Assembly: GCF_001592745.1 (NCBI RefSeq)
Contig: NZ_LUKD01000005.1
Coordinates: 372,001 to 436,000 of the forward strand
Source: Bdellovibrio bacteriovorus
GTDB lineage: Bacteria > Bdellovibrionota > Bdellovibrionia > Bdellovibrionales > Bdellovibrionaceae
Length of the DNA: 64,000 nt
Reading direction: 5' to 3'
The number at the start of each line of letters is the position of its first letter. Position 1 is the first letter of the stretch. Below, piece after piece: positions 8,548 to 16,779 of this stretch. The notes below the pieces were generated by a model. The model was not told where the DNA came from. It searched no databases and saw only the letters and a program-made list of their open reading frames with translations. Made by a program: the position numbers and the translations under genes.

Positions 8548-9108
8548 ATGACAGCAACCGAATTCCAAAAAAATCTTCCGATGAGAATCACCCTCAGTCG
8601 TATCTTCGCCGTGCCCGTTATTGTGGCAATGATGTGGCCCGACACCCTGGCATGGAATATTGCTGCCGCTGTGTTTTTCATTCTGGCTTCGATCACGGAT
8701 TACTACGATGGGTATTACGCTCGTAAGTACAATGCTGTTAGCAATTTCGGAAAGTTCATGGACCCGATCGCCGACAAAATCCTTGTGACCAGTGTGTTGG
8801 CCATGCTTCTAGCTCAAGGAAAAATCGACGCCTGGATGGTGATCATCATTTTGGCGCGTGACAACTTCATTGGGGGCATCCGCTCCGTTGCCGCGGCAGA
8901 TCAAATCATTATTGCCGCCAAACCCGCCGGAAAATGGAAAACGGCCATGCAAATGGTGGCCATCCCGATTGTAATTATTGGAAATTTAGAGCCTTACCTG
9001 CCTTATTTGGACAAAATTGGCTACGGCGTCTTGTGGATCAGCGTCATTTTGAGTATAACCAGCGGTATCGAATACTACTTAGGTTATCTTAAAAGCCGAA
9101 AGGCTTAA
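8548..9108 (+). CDS. pgsA: CDP-diacylglycerol-glycerol-3-phosphate 3-phosphatidyltransferase
   Basis: Integral membrane enzyme that makes phosphatidylglycerol phosphate from CDP-diacylglycerol and glycerol 3-phosphate, the committed step to PG and cardiolipin. The CDP-alcohol phosphotransferase motif is complete: DYYDGYYAR, then the FGKFMDPIADK block with the two late aspartates. Several hydrophobic segments follow. AAAGGA seven bases upstream supports the ATG at 8548. At 186 residues it has the normal length. Homologues of this family can use other alcohols, but the overall length and N-terminal LPMRITLSR favour PgsA. Confidence 0.93.
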   Translation: MTATEFQKNLPMRITLSRIFAVPVIVAMMWPDTLAWNIAAAVFFILASITDYYDGYYARKYNAVSNFGKFMDPIADKILVTSVLAMLLAQGKIDAWMVIIILARDNFIGGIRSVAAADQIIIAAKPAGKWKTAMQMVAIPIVIIGNLEPYLPYLDKIGYGVLWISVILSITSGIEYYLGYLKSRKA

Positions 9109-9117
9109 TGGACGGTT

Positions 9118-9258
9118 ATGCTTTTGCATTTATCACCTAGCAATTGGTTCTTCATTTTCTTAGCTCTTTTGCTATCGAGCTATTTGAAGATTGCTTCGGC
9201 TAAAACGCAAAAGCCCGTTTCTTTTGCAAGTTCCTCTTTCAGTTCCATCTTGCGCTAA
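9118..9258 (+). CDS. Possible small membrane peptide (46 residues)
   Basis: An ATG ten bases after the pgsA stop opens a frame with one hydrophobic segment (NWFFIFLALLLSSYL) followed by a polar Ser/Lys tail. It ends exactly where the opposing emrB-like gene ends. GGACGG just upstream is a weak ribosome binding site. There is no homology I can recall; it may be a real small membrane protein co-transcribed with pgsA or a chance frame. Confidence 0.3.
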   Translation: MLLHLSPSNWFFIFLALLLSSYLKIASAKTQKPVSFASSSFSSILR

Positions 9259-10818
9259 TTAGTGCGCATCGACGACCTTGTTTGTCTTCTCTTTAAACTT
9301 TAAGAAATAAAGAGGGATGAATGACAACGCAAAGATCAACATCATCAGGAACATCAACTGAGTAAAGCTCAGCATGAAGACTTGGTTCTGAATACGTCCG
9401 TAAAGACTTCTCAACGCCGCCTCAGATCCCGTCGCCATTCCTAAACCTTCACTCATTTTAACGCCCATGCCTGAAGCTGAGGAGTAATACGCACTTTGAG
9501 TTTGAGGATTTAATAATGAAACCTTTCCGGCGAGATCCAGATAGTTTTGATGACTGTTCTTTGTGAGTAAAGTTCCGATAAGAGCAATCCCCACACTGCC
9601 TCCAATCTGGCGAGCCAGATTTAAGAGTCCAGAAACCTGCCCCATCTCTACGCCTTTGAACTGACTTAAAATCGAAGAGTTGATTGGAACGAATAAAAAC
9701 GCCATTCCGAATCCACGCACAAACATCATGTTCAGAACGTCGCGCTCTGAGGATTGAGGTGATAAGCGTGTCATTAAAAACAAACAGATTTCCAGGGACA
9801 CCAAGCCGATAAAAATTAAGATCTTCGGATTCGTCCCTTTAAACATCTGGCGACCTACAAAGGGCATGACTGCCGCAGTTAAAAGAGATCCTGGAATAAA
9901 GAGCATGCCCGTCTGGGTTGCATCCAAGTGCAATGTTCGGCCGACGAAAATGGGAAGAATAAAGACCACTCCATAAAGGAAGAATCCCACCATGGCCATC
10001 AACATCACGCCGTTACTCACTAAAGGTTTTAAGAACAATCGCACATTGATAATGGGATTTTTTACGCGCAATTCCCACCATACAAAGAGCGGCAAACTGA
10101 CGACCGCGATCAGGGAGTTGACCACAATCATACGTGAGGCAAACCAATCTTCCGCTTCACCGCGTTCTAAGACGAACTGCAGACAACCTATACCCAATAC
10201 CAAGAAAGTCAGACCCCAAATATCAAGTTCTTGTTTTTCATGATGCTGGCCCTCTTCTTTGGGACGATTGAAAATCACGGCGGCACCGATGAAGAACGCG
10301 AGCAAACCCAAAGGCAGGTTGATGTTGAAAATAGATCTCCAACCGAAGTTGTCAGTCAGATATCCCCCCATCGTGGGACCCAGTGTTGGACCAATCATCA
10401 CACTCATACCAAAGATCGCTCCGGCGATACCGGCTTTTTCTTTTGGGAACTGCTCATAGATTAAAGTTTGAGATGTGGGCAATAGAGCTCCGCCCGCCAA
10501 ACCTTGAAGAATTCGAAAGATGGTCAGAGTTTCTAAATTCGGCGCCAGACCACAGGCCACAGAGGTTCCCGTAAACAGAAGAATACATCCTAAAAAATAA
10601 GTCCTGCGACCAATGCGCTCCCCCAACCATGCAGAGACTGGTAAGACAATGGCATTGGCGATCGCGTAGCCCGTGATCACCATACTGATGTCTTCCAACG
10701 TGGCACCTAAGTTCCCCATCATAGAGGGTAAGGCCACGTTCACGATCGAGGCGTCGATGATTTCCAAAAGCGAAGCCATCACCGCTACGACAATAATCAG
10801 TACGGATTCCTTTTTCAT
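9259..10818 (-). CDS. emrB: EmrB/QacA-type MFS drug exporter (DHA2, 14 membrane segments)
   Basis: Proton-driven inner-membrane exporter of 519 residues with about fourteen hydrophobic segments. Motif A GERIGRRTYF follows segment 2, and the DHA2 antiport signature is visible as GPTLGPTMGGYLTDNFGWRSIFNINLP. With the adjacent membrane-fusion protein and TolC-type channel it forms a tripartite pump spanning both membranes, as EmrAB-TolC does for hydrophobic toxins. It is the last gene of the tolC-emrA-emrB operon, 11 bases after emrA. The operon is divergent from a MarR regulator, which probably controls it. Confidence 0.93.
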   Translation of the reverse strand: MKKESVLIIVVAVMASLLEIIDASIVNVALPSMMGNLGATLEDISMVITGYAIANAIVLPVSAWLGERIGRRTYFLGCILLFTGTSVACGLAPNLETLTIFRILQGLAGGALLPTSQTLIYEQFPKEKAGIAGAIFGMSVMIGPTLGPTMGGYLTDNFGWRSIFNINLPLGLLAFFIGAAVIFNRPKEEGQHHEKQELDIWGLTFLVLGIGCLQFVLERGEAEDWFASRMIVVNSLIAVVSLPLFVWWELRVKNPIINVRLFLKPLVSNGVMLMAMVGFFLYGVVFILPIFVGRTLHLDATQTGMLFIPGSLLTAAVMPFVGRQMFKGTNPKILIFIGLVSLEICLFLMTRLSPQSSERDVLNMMFVRGFGMAFLFVPINSSILSQFKGVEMGQVSGLLNLARQIGGSVGIALIGTLLTKNSHQNYLDLAGKVSLLNPQTQSAYYSSASGMGVKMSEGLGMATGSEAALRSLYGRIQNQVFMLSFTQLMFLMMLIFALSFIPLYFLKFKEKTNKVVDAH

Positions 10819-10829
10819 AAAAAACGACC

Positions 10830-11678
10830 TTAGTGCTTATGCACCTTTACGAACGCTGAAAGACCGGCTTTTAAAGCTTCCACTTCTTCAGCCGTCACAT
10901 TTTCAAATCTGATTTTCACAGGAACGCGCTGAACAACCTTCGTGAAGTTTCCCGTCGCATTGTCTGGAGGAAGCAAGGTGAATGTCGCGCCTGTCGCAGA
11001 ACTGATAGATTCTACGACCCCTACGAAACTGCGTCCCGAAATCGCATCCACGTCGATATTCACGCGCTTACCGGGCTGCACTCCTTCGATTTCAGTTTCT
11101 TTGAAATTCGCCGTGACCCATCTTTCACCCGCATCGACAAACCCTACTAGCGGGACACCCGGAGCCGCCAACTGACCAACCTCCACCGACTTCTTTGCAA
11201 TAAAACCGTCAGAAGGAGCTTTGATTTTGGTATTTTCGAAGTTCAGCTCAGCTTGTGCCACTTGAGCTGACAAAGCTTCAAACTTTGCTTTGGCTTCGGC
11301 AAAAGAAGTGGAAGCAGCATCATATTGCTGCTGAGAAACGACGCCTTTAGAAAAAAGCTCTGACAGACGTCTTTGGTTTTTTTCTAAATCGCGCTTACGA
11401 GCTTCCAAGGAAGAAAGTTCGCCTTTCATTTGACGAAGAGTGTTTTGGTAATCGCGCTCATCAAGTTCAATCAACAAGTCACCCTTCTTCACTCGCAAAC
11501 CTTCTGTGACATGAACTGCTTTGACGTAACCGCCGACTTTAGCAGCAATCATCACAGAGTGCGCTTCAACTTGTGCATTGTCCGTCGTCACAAACATAAA
11601 ATGTTCGTAAACGAAATAAAGTGCACCCAAAACTGCGATCGCACCAATACCTGATAAAATCTTTTTCTTCTTATCCAT
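10830..11678 (-). CDS. emrA: EmrA-like membrane fusion protein (HlyD family)
   Basis: Periplasmic adaptor of the tripartite pump. It has an N-terminal membrane anchor (LSGIGAIAVLGALYFVYEHF), a lipoyl/barrel half (TTDNAQVEAHSVMIAAKVGGYV), a central coiled-coil hairpin (LSSLEARKRDLEKNQRRLSELF) and a C-terminal barrel. At 282 residues it is shorter than E. coli EmrA (390), mainly through a shorter hairpin. I chose the ATG at 11678 because GAGG lies about six bases upstream; the longer frame opens with TTG at 11690. It lies eight bases after the TolC-type gene and 11 bases before emrB. Confidence 0.92.
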   Translation of the reverse strand: MDKKKKILSGIGAIAVLGALYFVYEHFMFVTTDNAQVEAHSVMIAAKVGGYVKAVHVTEGLRVKKGDLLIELDERDYQNTLRQMKGELSSLEARKRDLEKNQRRLSELFSKGVVSQQQYDAASTSFAEAKAKFEALSAQVAQAELNFENTKIKAPSDGFIAKKSVEVGQLAAPGVPLVGFVDAGERWVTANFKETEIEGVQPGKRVNIDVDAISGRSFVGVVESISSATGATFTLLPPDNATGNFTKVVQRVPVKIRFENVTAEEVEALKAGLSAFVKVHKH

Positions 11679-11686
11679 TTTCAACC

Positions 11687-13000
11687 TCAATTAAAATCAA
11701 CCAATTTTTGACCTGTGCTCAGCTCAAGATTTACAAGTGCTTCAATAGCACCAATCTGAGCATTGACCGCGCCGGCTTTTGCCCGGTACAACTCTGCTTC
11801 CGCATCAAGAACATCTGTATTTGTTCTTGCACCGACTTTTTGTCCTTCTCGTGATAGACGAACGCTTTCTTCAGACTTTGCAATATCGTTTTGACGAGCT
11901 TCAAAAACCGCGCAGTAATAAAGATACTTGCGCTTCCAGAAATCGAAGTCGCGTTTAGCTTTAAGTTCCGCCTGACGAAGTGTTTTTTCAGCTTGATATT
12001 TTTGCTCGATACTTTGTTTCGAACGCGAGATCGATGTCATACCATCAAAGATATTCCAAGTAAGACTGATGCCGTACTGCCAAGCATCGCGAAACCCGTT
12101 TTCATAATCGTCGAAGCGATCATTGCGATTGTTGTAGTACTGATATTGACCAATCAAAGCCAAACGTGGAACCCAGTATTTTTCAGCCGAGTCTTCCTGA
12201 TAACGAAAACCCTCTGCTTTCTGACGAAGGGATTGAAGATCTTTACGCTCACTCGAATTAAATTGGGTCACTTTTGCGACAAGCTCCGGTTTTAAACGTG
12301 GAAGCACCCCTTCCACTTCAGAGACATCTTGATCCTGCCCCAAAGCCTCACTTAATCGCGCACGCGCCACCTCAACATTATCCGTTGCATTGAGTAGCTC
12401 CGACTGCGCTTCGCTCATCTGAACTTCGACACGAAGTACGTCGTAGTTCGTCGAAGTCCCCACTTTTTTAAATAGACGAACATCTTTAAGGTGATCGTTT
12501 AAAGCGCGCACATTTTGTTCTGCCACTGCTTTAAGTTCTTTGGCAGCAAGGGCCTTATAAAAAAGCACGACGACTTCGCGCTCAACCTGGAAGCGAGTCC
12601 AGTCATATTCATTCTTTGCGGAATCTTCAAAAGCCCCCGCACTGAGATAGCGGTTCGTGCTTGAAAAACCATCAAAAATCGACCACTGGGCCGTTAAATA
12701 GAGATTTGTCGTGGGTACAACCTGAGGAATGGTCAACGGAGTGTTATTCATGGTCACGTCCACCAACGCATACTTCTTGTTAAAGAGATAACTGGCGTTG
12801 GCTGACAAGCTGGGTAAGAAACCGGAGTAAGACTCGGTCTTCTTCCAACTGCTTTCCTTGTATTGGGACTCGGACTTTTGAACTTTTGGAGACTGAGCCA
12901 TAGCTTCGTCCACCGCTTCACCGAGTTTCATTCCTTGAGAGTAAGATTCTAATGAGACGAACAAGACTAAAGAAGAAAAGATCCATTTGAGATGATTCAT
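11687..13000 (-). CDS. TolC-family outer membrane efflux channel
   Basis: 437 residues from the ATG at 13000, which has AGGTGG four bases upstream; the longer frame from 13033 lacks support. A signal peptide (WIFSSLVLFVSLESYSQG) is followed by two internally related helical/strand halves with the repeated family pattern SLTWNIFDGMTSISRSKQ and AQWSIFDGFSSTNRYL. It forms a trimeric barrel-tunnel delivering substrates to the outside. It is the first gene of the pump operon and divergent from marR, with a nested inverted repeat in the shared promoter region. Confidence 0.93.
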   Translation of the reverse strand: MNHLKWIFSSLVLFVSLESYSQGMKLGEAVDEAMAQSPKVQKSESQYKESSWKKTESYSGFLPSLSANASYLFNKKYALVDVTMNNTPLTIPQVVPTTNLYLTAQWSIFDGFSSTNRYLSAGAFEDSAKNEYDWTRFQVEREVVVLFYKALAAKELKAVAEQNVRALNDHLKDVRLFKKVGTSTNYDVLRVEVQMSEAQSELLNATDNVEVARARLSEALGQDQDVSEVEGVLPRLKPELVAKVTQFNSSERKDLQSLRQKAEGFRYQEDSAEKYWVPRLALIGQYQYYNNRNDRFDDYENGFRDAWQYGISLTWNIFDGMTSISRSKQSIEQKYQAEKTLRQAELKAKRDFDFWKRKYLYYCAVFEARQNDIAKSEESVRLSREGQKVGARTNTDVLDAEAELYRAKAGAVNAQIGAIEALVNLELSTGQKLVDFN

Positions 13001-13028
13001 AAGCCACCTAACTATGTATTGGTTGTAA

Positions 13029-13060
13029 CACAAAACCGTTTGCGCTGCAAACCATTTGTG
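13029..13060. promoter_or_regulatory. Nested inverted repeat, probable MarR operator
   Basis: In the 117-base gap between tolC and marR, an inner perfect dyad GTTTGCgctGCAAAC (13038-13052) is enclosed by CACAAA (13029-13034) and TTTGTG (13055-13060). The centres differ by only half a base. The dyad overlaps the -35 of a candidate marR promoter (TTGCGC at 13040, 16-base spacer, TACTAT at 13062). MarR proteins typically bind such dyads and repress both divergent units; binding here is inference. Confidence 0.6.
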
Positions 13061-13117
13061 CTACTATCAATTGGGTATTAAAAACCACAGCAACTGATTT
13101 TCGATTGGAGGTCGATT

Positions 13118-13576
13118 TTGAAAAAGAATGAGGCAGGCTCAATTCCGGCATGCTATAACGGCGTACACCCGGCGTTAAAGACCTCTTTTGGCTATTCTTT
13201 TATCAAAGCGGCCATGAAATACCGTACTATGCTCTCACAAGAACTTGAGAAGCATAAACTTGTGACTGCGCATATTGGAATCTTAAAGCTTCTCAACCTT
13301 CATGGCCCCGCAAGTCAGATTGCCTTAGGTCAAGACATGGGTGTCGACAAAGCCTCTATGGTGAAGTTTCTTGATGGGTTAGAAAAGATGAAATGGGTGC
13401 GACGAGTGCCTGACAAAGTGGATCGTCGAATCAAACTTGTTGAACTGACCCCCAAAGGAACTGAGGGGCTTAAAAAAGTGTTAGATATGCATGCCTCTAT
13501 CACTAGCGAGTTTTTAGGTCCGTTAACCGCGAAGGAACGACAAATTCTCCACGAGATGTTAAATAAACTCACCTAG
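13118..13576 (+). CDS. MarR-family transcriptional regulator
   Basis: A 152-residue winged-helix repressor. The DNA-binding part follows the MarR pattern: ASQIALGQDMGVDKASMVKFLDGLEKMKWVRRVPDKVDRRIKLVELTPKG, where the DxxDRR wing motif is clear. The start is a TTG at 13118; GGAGG ends about seven bases before it and no in-frame ATG lies close by. It probably senses a toxic ligand and derepresses the divergent tolC-emrA-emrB operon. Its stop lies two bases from the end of the convergent solute-binding gene. Confidence 0.92.
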   Translation: MKKNEAGSIPACYNGVHPALKTSFGYSFIKAAMKYRTMLSQELEKHKLVTAHIGILKLLNLHGPASQIALGQDMGVDKASMVKFLDGLEKMKWVRRVPDKVDRRIKLVELTPKGTEGLKKVLDMHASITSEFLGPLTAKERQILHEMLNKLT

Positions 13577-13577
13577 A

Positions 13578-14315
13578 TCATTGATAGACTTTTAGAATCT
13601 TCCTCAGAACACCTGTGGTTTGAATATTGAAAATGGCTTTATCGAAACTCTCCTGACGGATAGATGACTTTTTCGACAGGGCGCACTTGGTCTGCACGGA
13701 ATCCATATTTAAATCGACCGCATCCAGATTTGGATAGATTCGTTTATAGAAATCAAACTCTAAATTCGACATCACTAGATAGTCGATGCGTCCCTTGAGA
13801 ATTTTTTGAATGTTACTTTCGTTCGTCGACGTATCTTCGCGCAGGATCTGTTTCTTTGCAAAATAGGGGTCGAGATTCTGATAAATAAAATTAAGAACCG
13901 TTCCGACACGAGCGCCGTAAAGGTCGCTGATTCGTTTAATCGGTTTACTATCAATGTGCACAATCAAATTTCGACTTTCATAAAGGGCATCACTCCAATA
14001 AACGTCATTCTTGATCGCCGGCTGCCACACCTCATTCAGATGGCAAAGAATATCAACACTGCCCGCTTTGAGATTTTCCGCGACACGTATTTTGGGAAGT
14101 AAAATGAATTGAGGCTCGCGCTTCAACTCTTTCGCCAAAGCCAAACCTAAATCTTTAAGAATGCCTTCTTGAAGGACTTGCCCTTGTGGCAGACGAGTCA
14201 ATCCTAATAAAGGCATCGCATAGTTTGAGTTAACGCCATAGCGAAGCACCTGTTTTTCTTTTGCAAGAGCCCAGGAGGAAAAAAGAATGACGAACACAAA
14301 CCCACACAGCTTCAT
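13578..14315 (-). CDS. Periplasmic solute-binding-like protein (SBP family 3 fold)
   Basis: 245 residues with a signal peptide (LCGFVFVILFSSWALA). The mature part follows the type 3 extracellular solute-binding layout: VLRYGVNSNYAMP, GILKDLGLALAKELKREP (usually FDxDLxxxLA), a hinge around YGARVGTVLNF and a terminal RQESFDKAIFNIQTTG. No permease or ATPase gene lies nearby, so it may be an orphan receptor, for example presenting a ligand to a sensor, rather than part of a transporter. Ligand unknown. It converges on marR with a two-base gap and no obvious terminator. Confidence 0.75.
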   Translation of the reverse strand: MKLCGFVFVILFSSWALAKEKQVLRYGVNSNYAMPLLGLTRLPQGQVLQEGILKDLGLALAKELKREPQFILLPKIRVAENLKAGSVDILCHLNEVWQPAIKNDVYWSDALYESRNLIVHIDSKPIKRISDLYGARVGTVLNFIYQNLDPYFAKKQILREDTSTNESNIQKILKGRIDYLVMSNLEFDFYKRIYPNLDAVDLNMDSVQTKCALSKKSSIRQESFDKAIFNIQTTGVLRKILKVYQ

Positions 14316-14615
14316 ATCACACCCGAGACTATAGGTTCTTAACTCTATGTCACCGAAAAACCCTGAACAATGCTGACTTTCCTAAGAAAGCAGTGCCTGT
14401 CCACAATGGACGAAAAGGTCATTGATGAATTACCTGCCTTAAGTTCGTGTGGTCAAACCCATGGAGATTTTTACAACAAATGGAACAGCATAAATTGTTT
14501 ATTTCATGAAGGAATTTCACTCCAACGGAAGCACATGGAACACTCTGGAACAATATGGAGGGGGTTTTCGAGTCTATGAGTGACACTCAAATAATTCCCG
14601 TCTACACCCTCGCTC
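14316..14615. other. Intergenic region upstream of the first TIGR02147 gene
   Basis: About 300 bases between divergently read genes. I see no convincing gene. A short frame starting ATG at 14576 with GGAGGGGG some 11 bases upstream overlaps the start of the next gene in another frame and ends after 27 codons; it could be a leader peptide or chance. The related words aaatggaaca and acatggaaca recur at about 14476 and 14533, without clear meaning. Confidence 0.4.
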
Positions 14616-15416
14616 ATGGCAAAACACCACTATCGAGACTATATTTTAAAAGAACTTGAACGTAGACAAAGAAAGAATCCGTCTTACTCTCTTCGCGCCT
14701 ACGCTCGCGACCTTGAGGTTCCTTGCTCACGATTGAGCGAAATCCTAAATGGCAAAGTGGGTCTTTCTGAATCCCGCGCTATGAATCTAGCCGTAAAACT
14801 AAATTTGGCTCCATCGGAAAAAGACTTCTTCGTCGACTTGGCACTTTCGGAACATGCTCGCAGTGCGGTTCTACGCGAGATGGCTTTAAAACGCGTGCAA
14901 GCTCGCGAAGAAGCTTTTGAAAAAATCGGGGAAGACCAGTTCGCCATTATTTCTGACTGGTACCACACGGCCATTGCAGAACTTTTAAATCTAGATCAAT
15001 TTGTTGCAACACCTGAAAACATGTCTCAACGACTGGGCCTTCCTGTCGACACAGTGGAAAAGGCTTTAGAACGTTTGCAAAATGTCGGGCTCGTTACAAA
15101 ATCTGCTGAGGGCGTTTGGACTTCAAGCAAGAACAAATACTCCTCAACCTATGCCCCTTCCTCTGAAGCAGCTCGCGCTTTCTACAACCAGATGCAGACT
15201 AAAGCCTCTGAAGCGATGGTTCCTAACAGCGGAAAGCGCTGGGACATGGGATGCACTTTGGTGCCAACAAATCGCGATAAAGCCAAAGAGATCTCTCAGA
15301 AGATTCGTGCTTTCCGTCTGGAAATCATGCAAGAACTGCAAAGCTCTGAGAGCAAAAATTCCCTTTTTGCGCTTTCAACAAGCTTCTTTGAACTTACAGA
15401 ACAGCAGTCATCTTAG
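14616..15416 (+). CDS. TIGR02147/DUF4423 family protein, putative regulator
   Basis: 266 residues. The N-terminal third reads as a helix-turn-helix of the XRE kind (SLRAYARDLEVPCSRLSEILNGKVGLSESRAMNLAVKLNL). The middle has the family pattern EDQFAIISDWYHTAIAELLNL, followed by a winged-helix-like stretch (MSQRLGLPVDTVEKALERLQNVGLV). The C-terminal part is the DUF4423 region, ending IMQELQSSESKNSLFALSTSFFELT. The family is expanded in Bdellovibrio and Fibrobacter and its members are thought to be DNA-binding; targets are unknown. A paralogue is at 62717-63517. A terminator follows directly. Confidence 0.85.
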   Translation: MAKHHYRDYILKELERRQRKNPSYSLRAYARDLEVPCSRLSEILNGKVGLSESRAMNLAVKLNLAPSEKDFFVDLALSEHARSAVLREMALKRVQAREEAFEKIGEDQFAIISDWYHTAIAELLNLDQFVATPENMSQRLGLPVDTVEKALERLQNVGLVTKSAEGVWTSSKNKYSSTYAPSSEAARAFYNQMQTKASEAMVPNSGKRWDMGCTLVPTNRDKAKEISQKIRAFRLEIMQELQSSESKNSLFALSTSFFELTEQQSS

Positions 15417-15440
15417 GATTCGCCATAATTTCATCTTTCA

Positions 15441-15480
15441 AAACGCCACAACGTCATCGTTAGTGGCGTTTTTTATTTTT
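15441..15480 (+). terminator. Rho-independent terminator after the TIGR02147 gene
   Basis: AAACGCCAC (15441-15449) pairs with GTGGCGTTT (15463-15471) across a 13-base loop and is followed by a T-rich tract. It separates the TIGR02147 gene from the secreted metallopeptidase gene. Confidence 0.85.
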
Positions 15481-15509
15481 AGGTCTCTGGATTGCATTTC
15501 CGTTAAGTC

Positions 15510-16613
15510 ATGAAAAAACACGTTTCAACGCTCCTATATTTCATCTTAGGTTTCTGCTTTGTTTTCTTTACAGGCTTGTCCACAAGTTATGCAAAGCCCA
15601 AAAAGAGCGCCCCGCCCTCCCCTGTGTCTTCTGCCAACAACCCTCTGGAAATGGTGAAGCCTTTTAGCAATCTCACAGCCGACTTTTACGATTTTGTTCT
15701 GCGCTACAATGGCCGACTTATTCCCCAAAAAGATCTGCAGCCCTGGTTCATCAAAATACAAAATGCAGCGGAAGACTATTTCAAATCTATCGGTGTTCAA
15801 TACCAACTTGAAATGGTGAAAAGAGAAGATTTAGAGTTTCAAGGAAGCTTTATCGAAAAGATCTCTTACCCGCTTTTTATCATCTCCGAGGTTTCAGAAT
15901 CCCGTGAAAGCAATGGACAATTCTTTGAGAAGGTTCTGGCAGATGACCGCTTTCAAAATTTAAAAATGGTGTTTGATCCATTTCTGCCGTTGTGGAGTGG
16001 CCCGATACAAGGTTTCTTTGAACCGTCTTCAAACTCTCTTTACTTCAGCGTGACCGCCCTTTCTTATCGCACAGGTGGTTTGGGTGACACTTTAGAACAT
16101 GAGCTTCGGCACGTGCTTGAAAACGAGAACTTGCTTGCGGGAGTGTCGACTCTAGCCAGTATCACGTTGATCGCCGATAAGAAAACCTCCGAGGTCTATT
16201 CCGACTTCCTTCGTCTGGATGAAATAGACACGCATATGTCAGATATTGATTTTCTGACCGAAAAAGCTCCTGGATTAGAAGAAAACGTTCTGGATAAAAG
16301 CTCTTTAAAAAGACTTCGTGAAGAGCGAAACAGAAACCTTGAATTTAAGAAAGAAACGGCTCGAAGACTTTTAAAAAACTCTTTCAGATACCTTTCTAAA
16401 TTCAAAGCGAATATTCGCACCATCGCCTTGAACTGCCGGGCGGACGAGACTTCTCCCCTGCGAATCTGCAAGACTTCCGATATTGAAGGCGAAAGCTACG
16501 ACCAGATCGAGATTCGCTTTCCCGCCGACTCTGCTCAGACTGATCTTCAGAAGGTCACAGAGCTATTAGAGTGGTCGATGCAACGACTGTCTCTTTATCA
16601 AGCCTCGTTTTAA
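15510..16613 (+). CDS. Predicted secreted metallopeptidase-like protein with HELRH
   Basis: 367 residues with a signal peptide (LLYFILGFCFVFFTGLSTSYA) then a short Pro/Ser/Lys linker. Residues 197-201 read HELRH within LGDTLEHELRHVLE, a match to the HExxH zinc motif. Acidic candidates for a third ligand follow in SEVYSDFLRLDEIDTH (about 227-242). The rest is helical and I recognise no named peptidase family. The C-terminal third carries two cysteines (NCRADETSPLRICKTS) that could form a disulphide. Peptidase activity is inferred from the motif and export only. It has its own terminator. Confidence 0.65.
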   Translation: MKKHVSTLLYFILGFCFVFFTGLSTSYAKPKKSAPPSPVSSANNPLEMVKPFSNLTADFYDFVLRYNGRLIPQKDLQPWFIKIQNAAEDYFKSIGVQYQLEMVKREDLEFQGSFIEKISYPLFIISEVSESRESNGQFFEKVLADDRFQNLKMVFDPFLPLWSGPIQGFFEPSSNSLYFSVTALSYRTGGLGDTLEHELRHVLENENLLAGVSTLASITLIADKKTSEVYSDFLRLDEIDTHMSDIDFLTEKAPGLEENVLDKSSLKRLREERNRNLEFKKETARRLLKNSFRYLSKFKANIRTIALNCRADETSPLRICKTSDIEGESYDQIEIRFPADSAQTDLQKVTELLEWSMQRLSLYQASF

Positions 16614-16654
16614 AGCATCCTCCAGGTAAGAATTTCATAGCGTTTCCTGACGGC

Positions 16655-16690
16655 AAGTGCGTCTCTAAATCTAGCGACGCACTTTTTTTT
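16655..16690 (+). terminator. Rho-independent terminator
   Basis: AAGTGCGTC (16655-16663) pairs with GACGCACTT (16676-16684) and is followed by a run of T. It ends the transcript of the HELRH protein gene. Confidence 0.85.
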
Positions 16691-16779
16691 CAAAACTCAG
16701 GAATTAATAATTTGTTTCGTAGGATGCATTGTATTATCGGCACCGACTTAGAGTAATAGAACACTCACAAGGAGATCAT

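Noticed and set aside
14370-14579. 69-codon frame upstream of the TIGR02147 gene
   Set aside because: No ribosome binding site and no conserved-looking segment.
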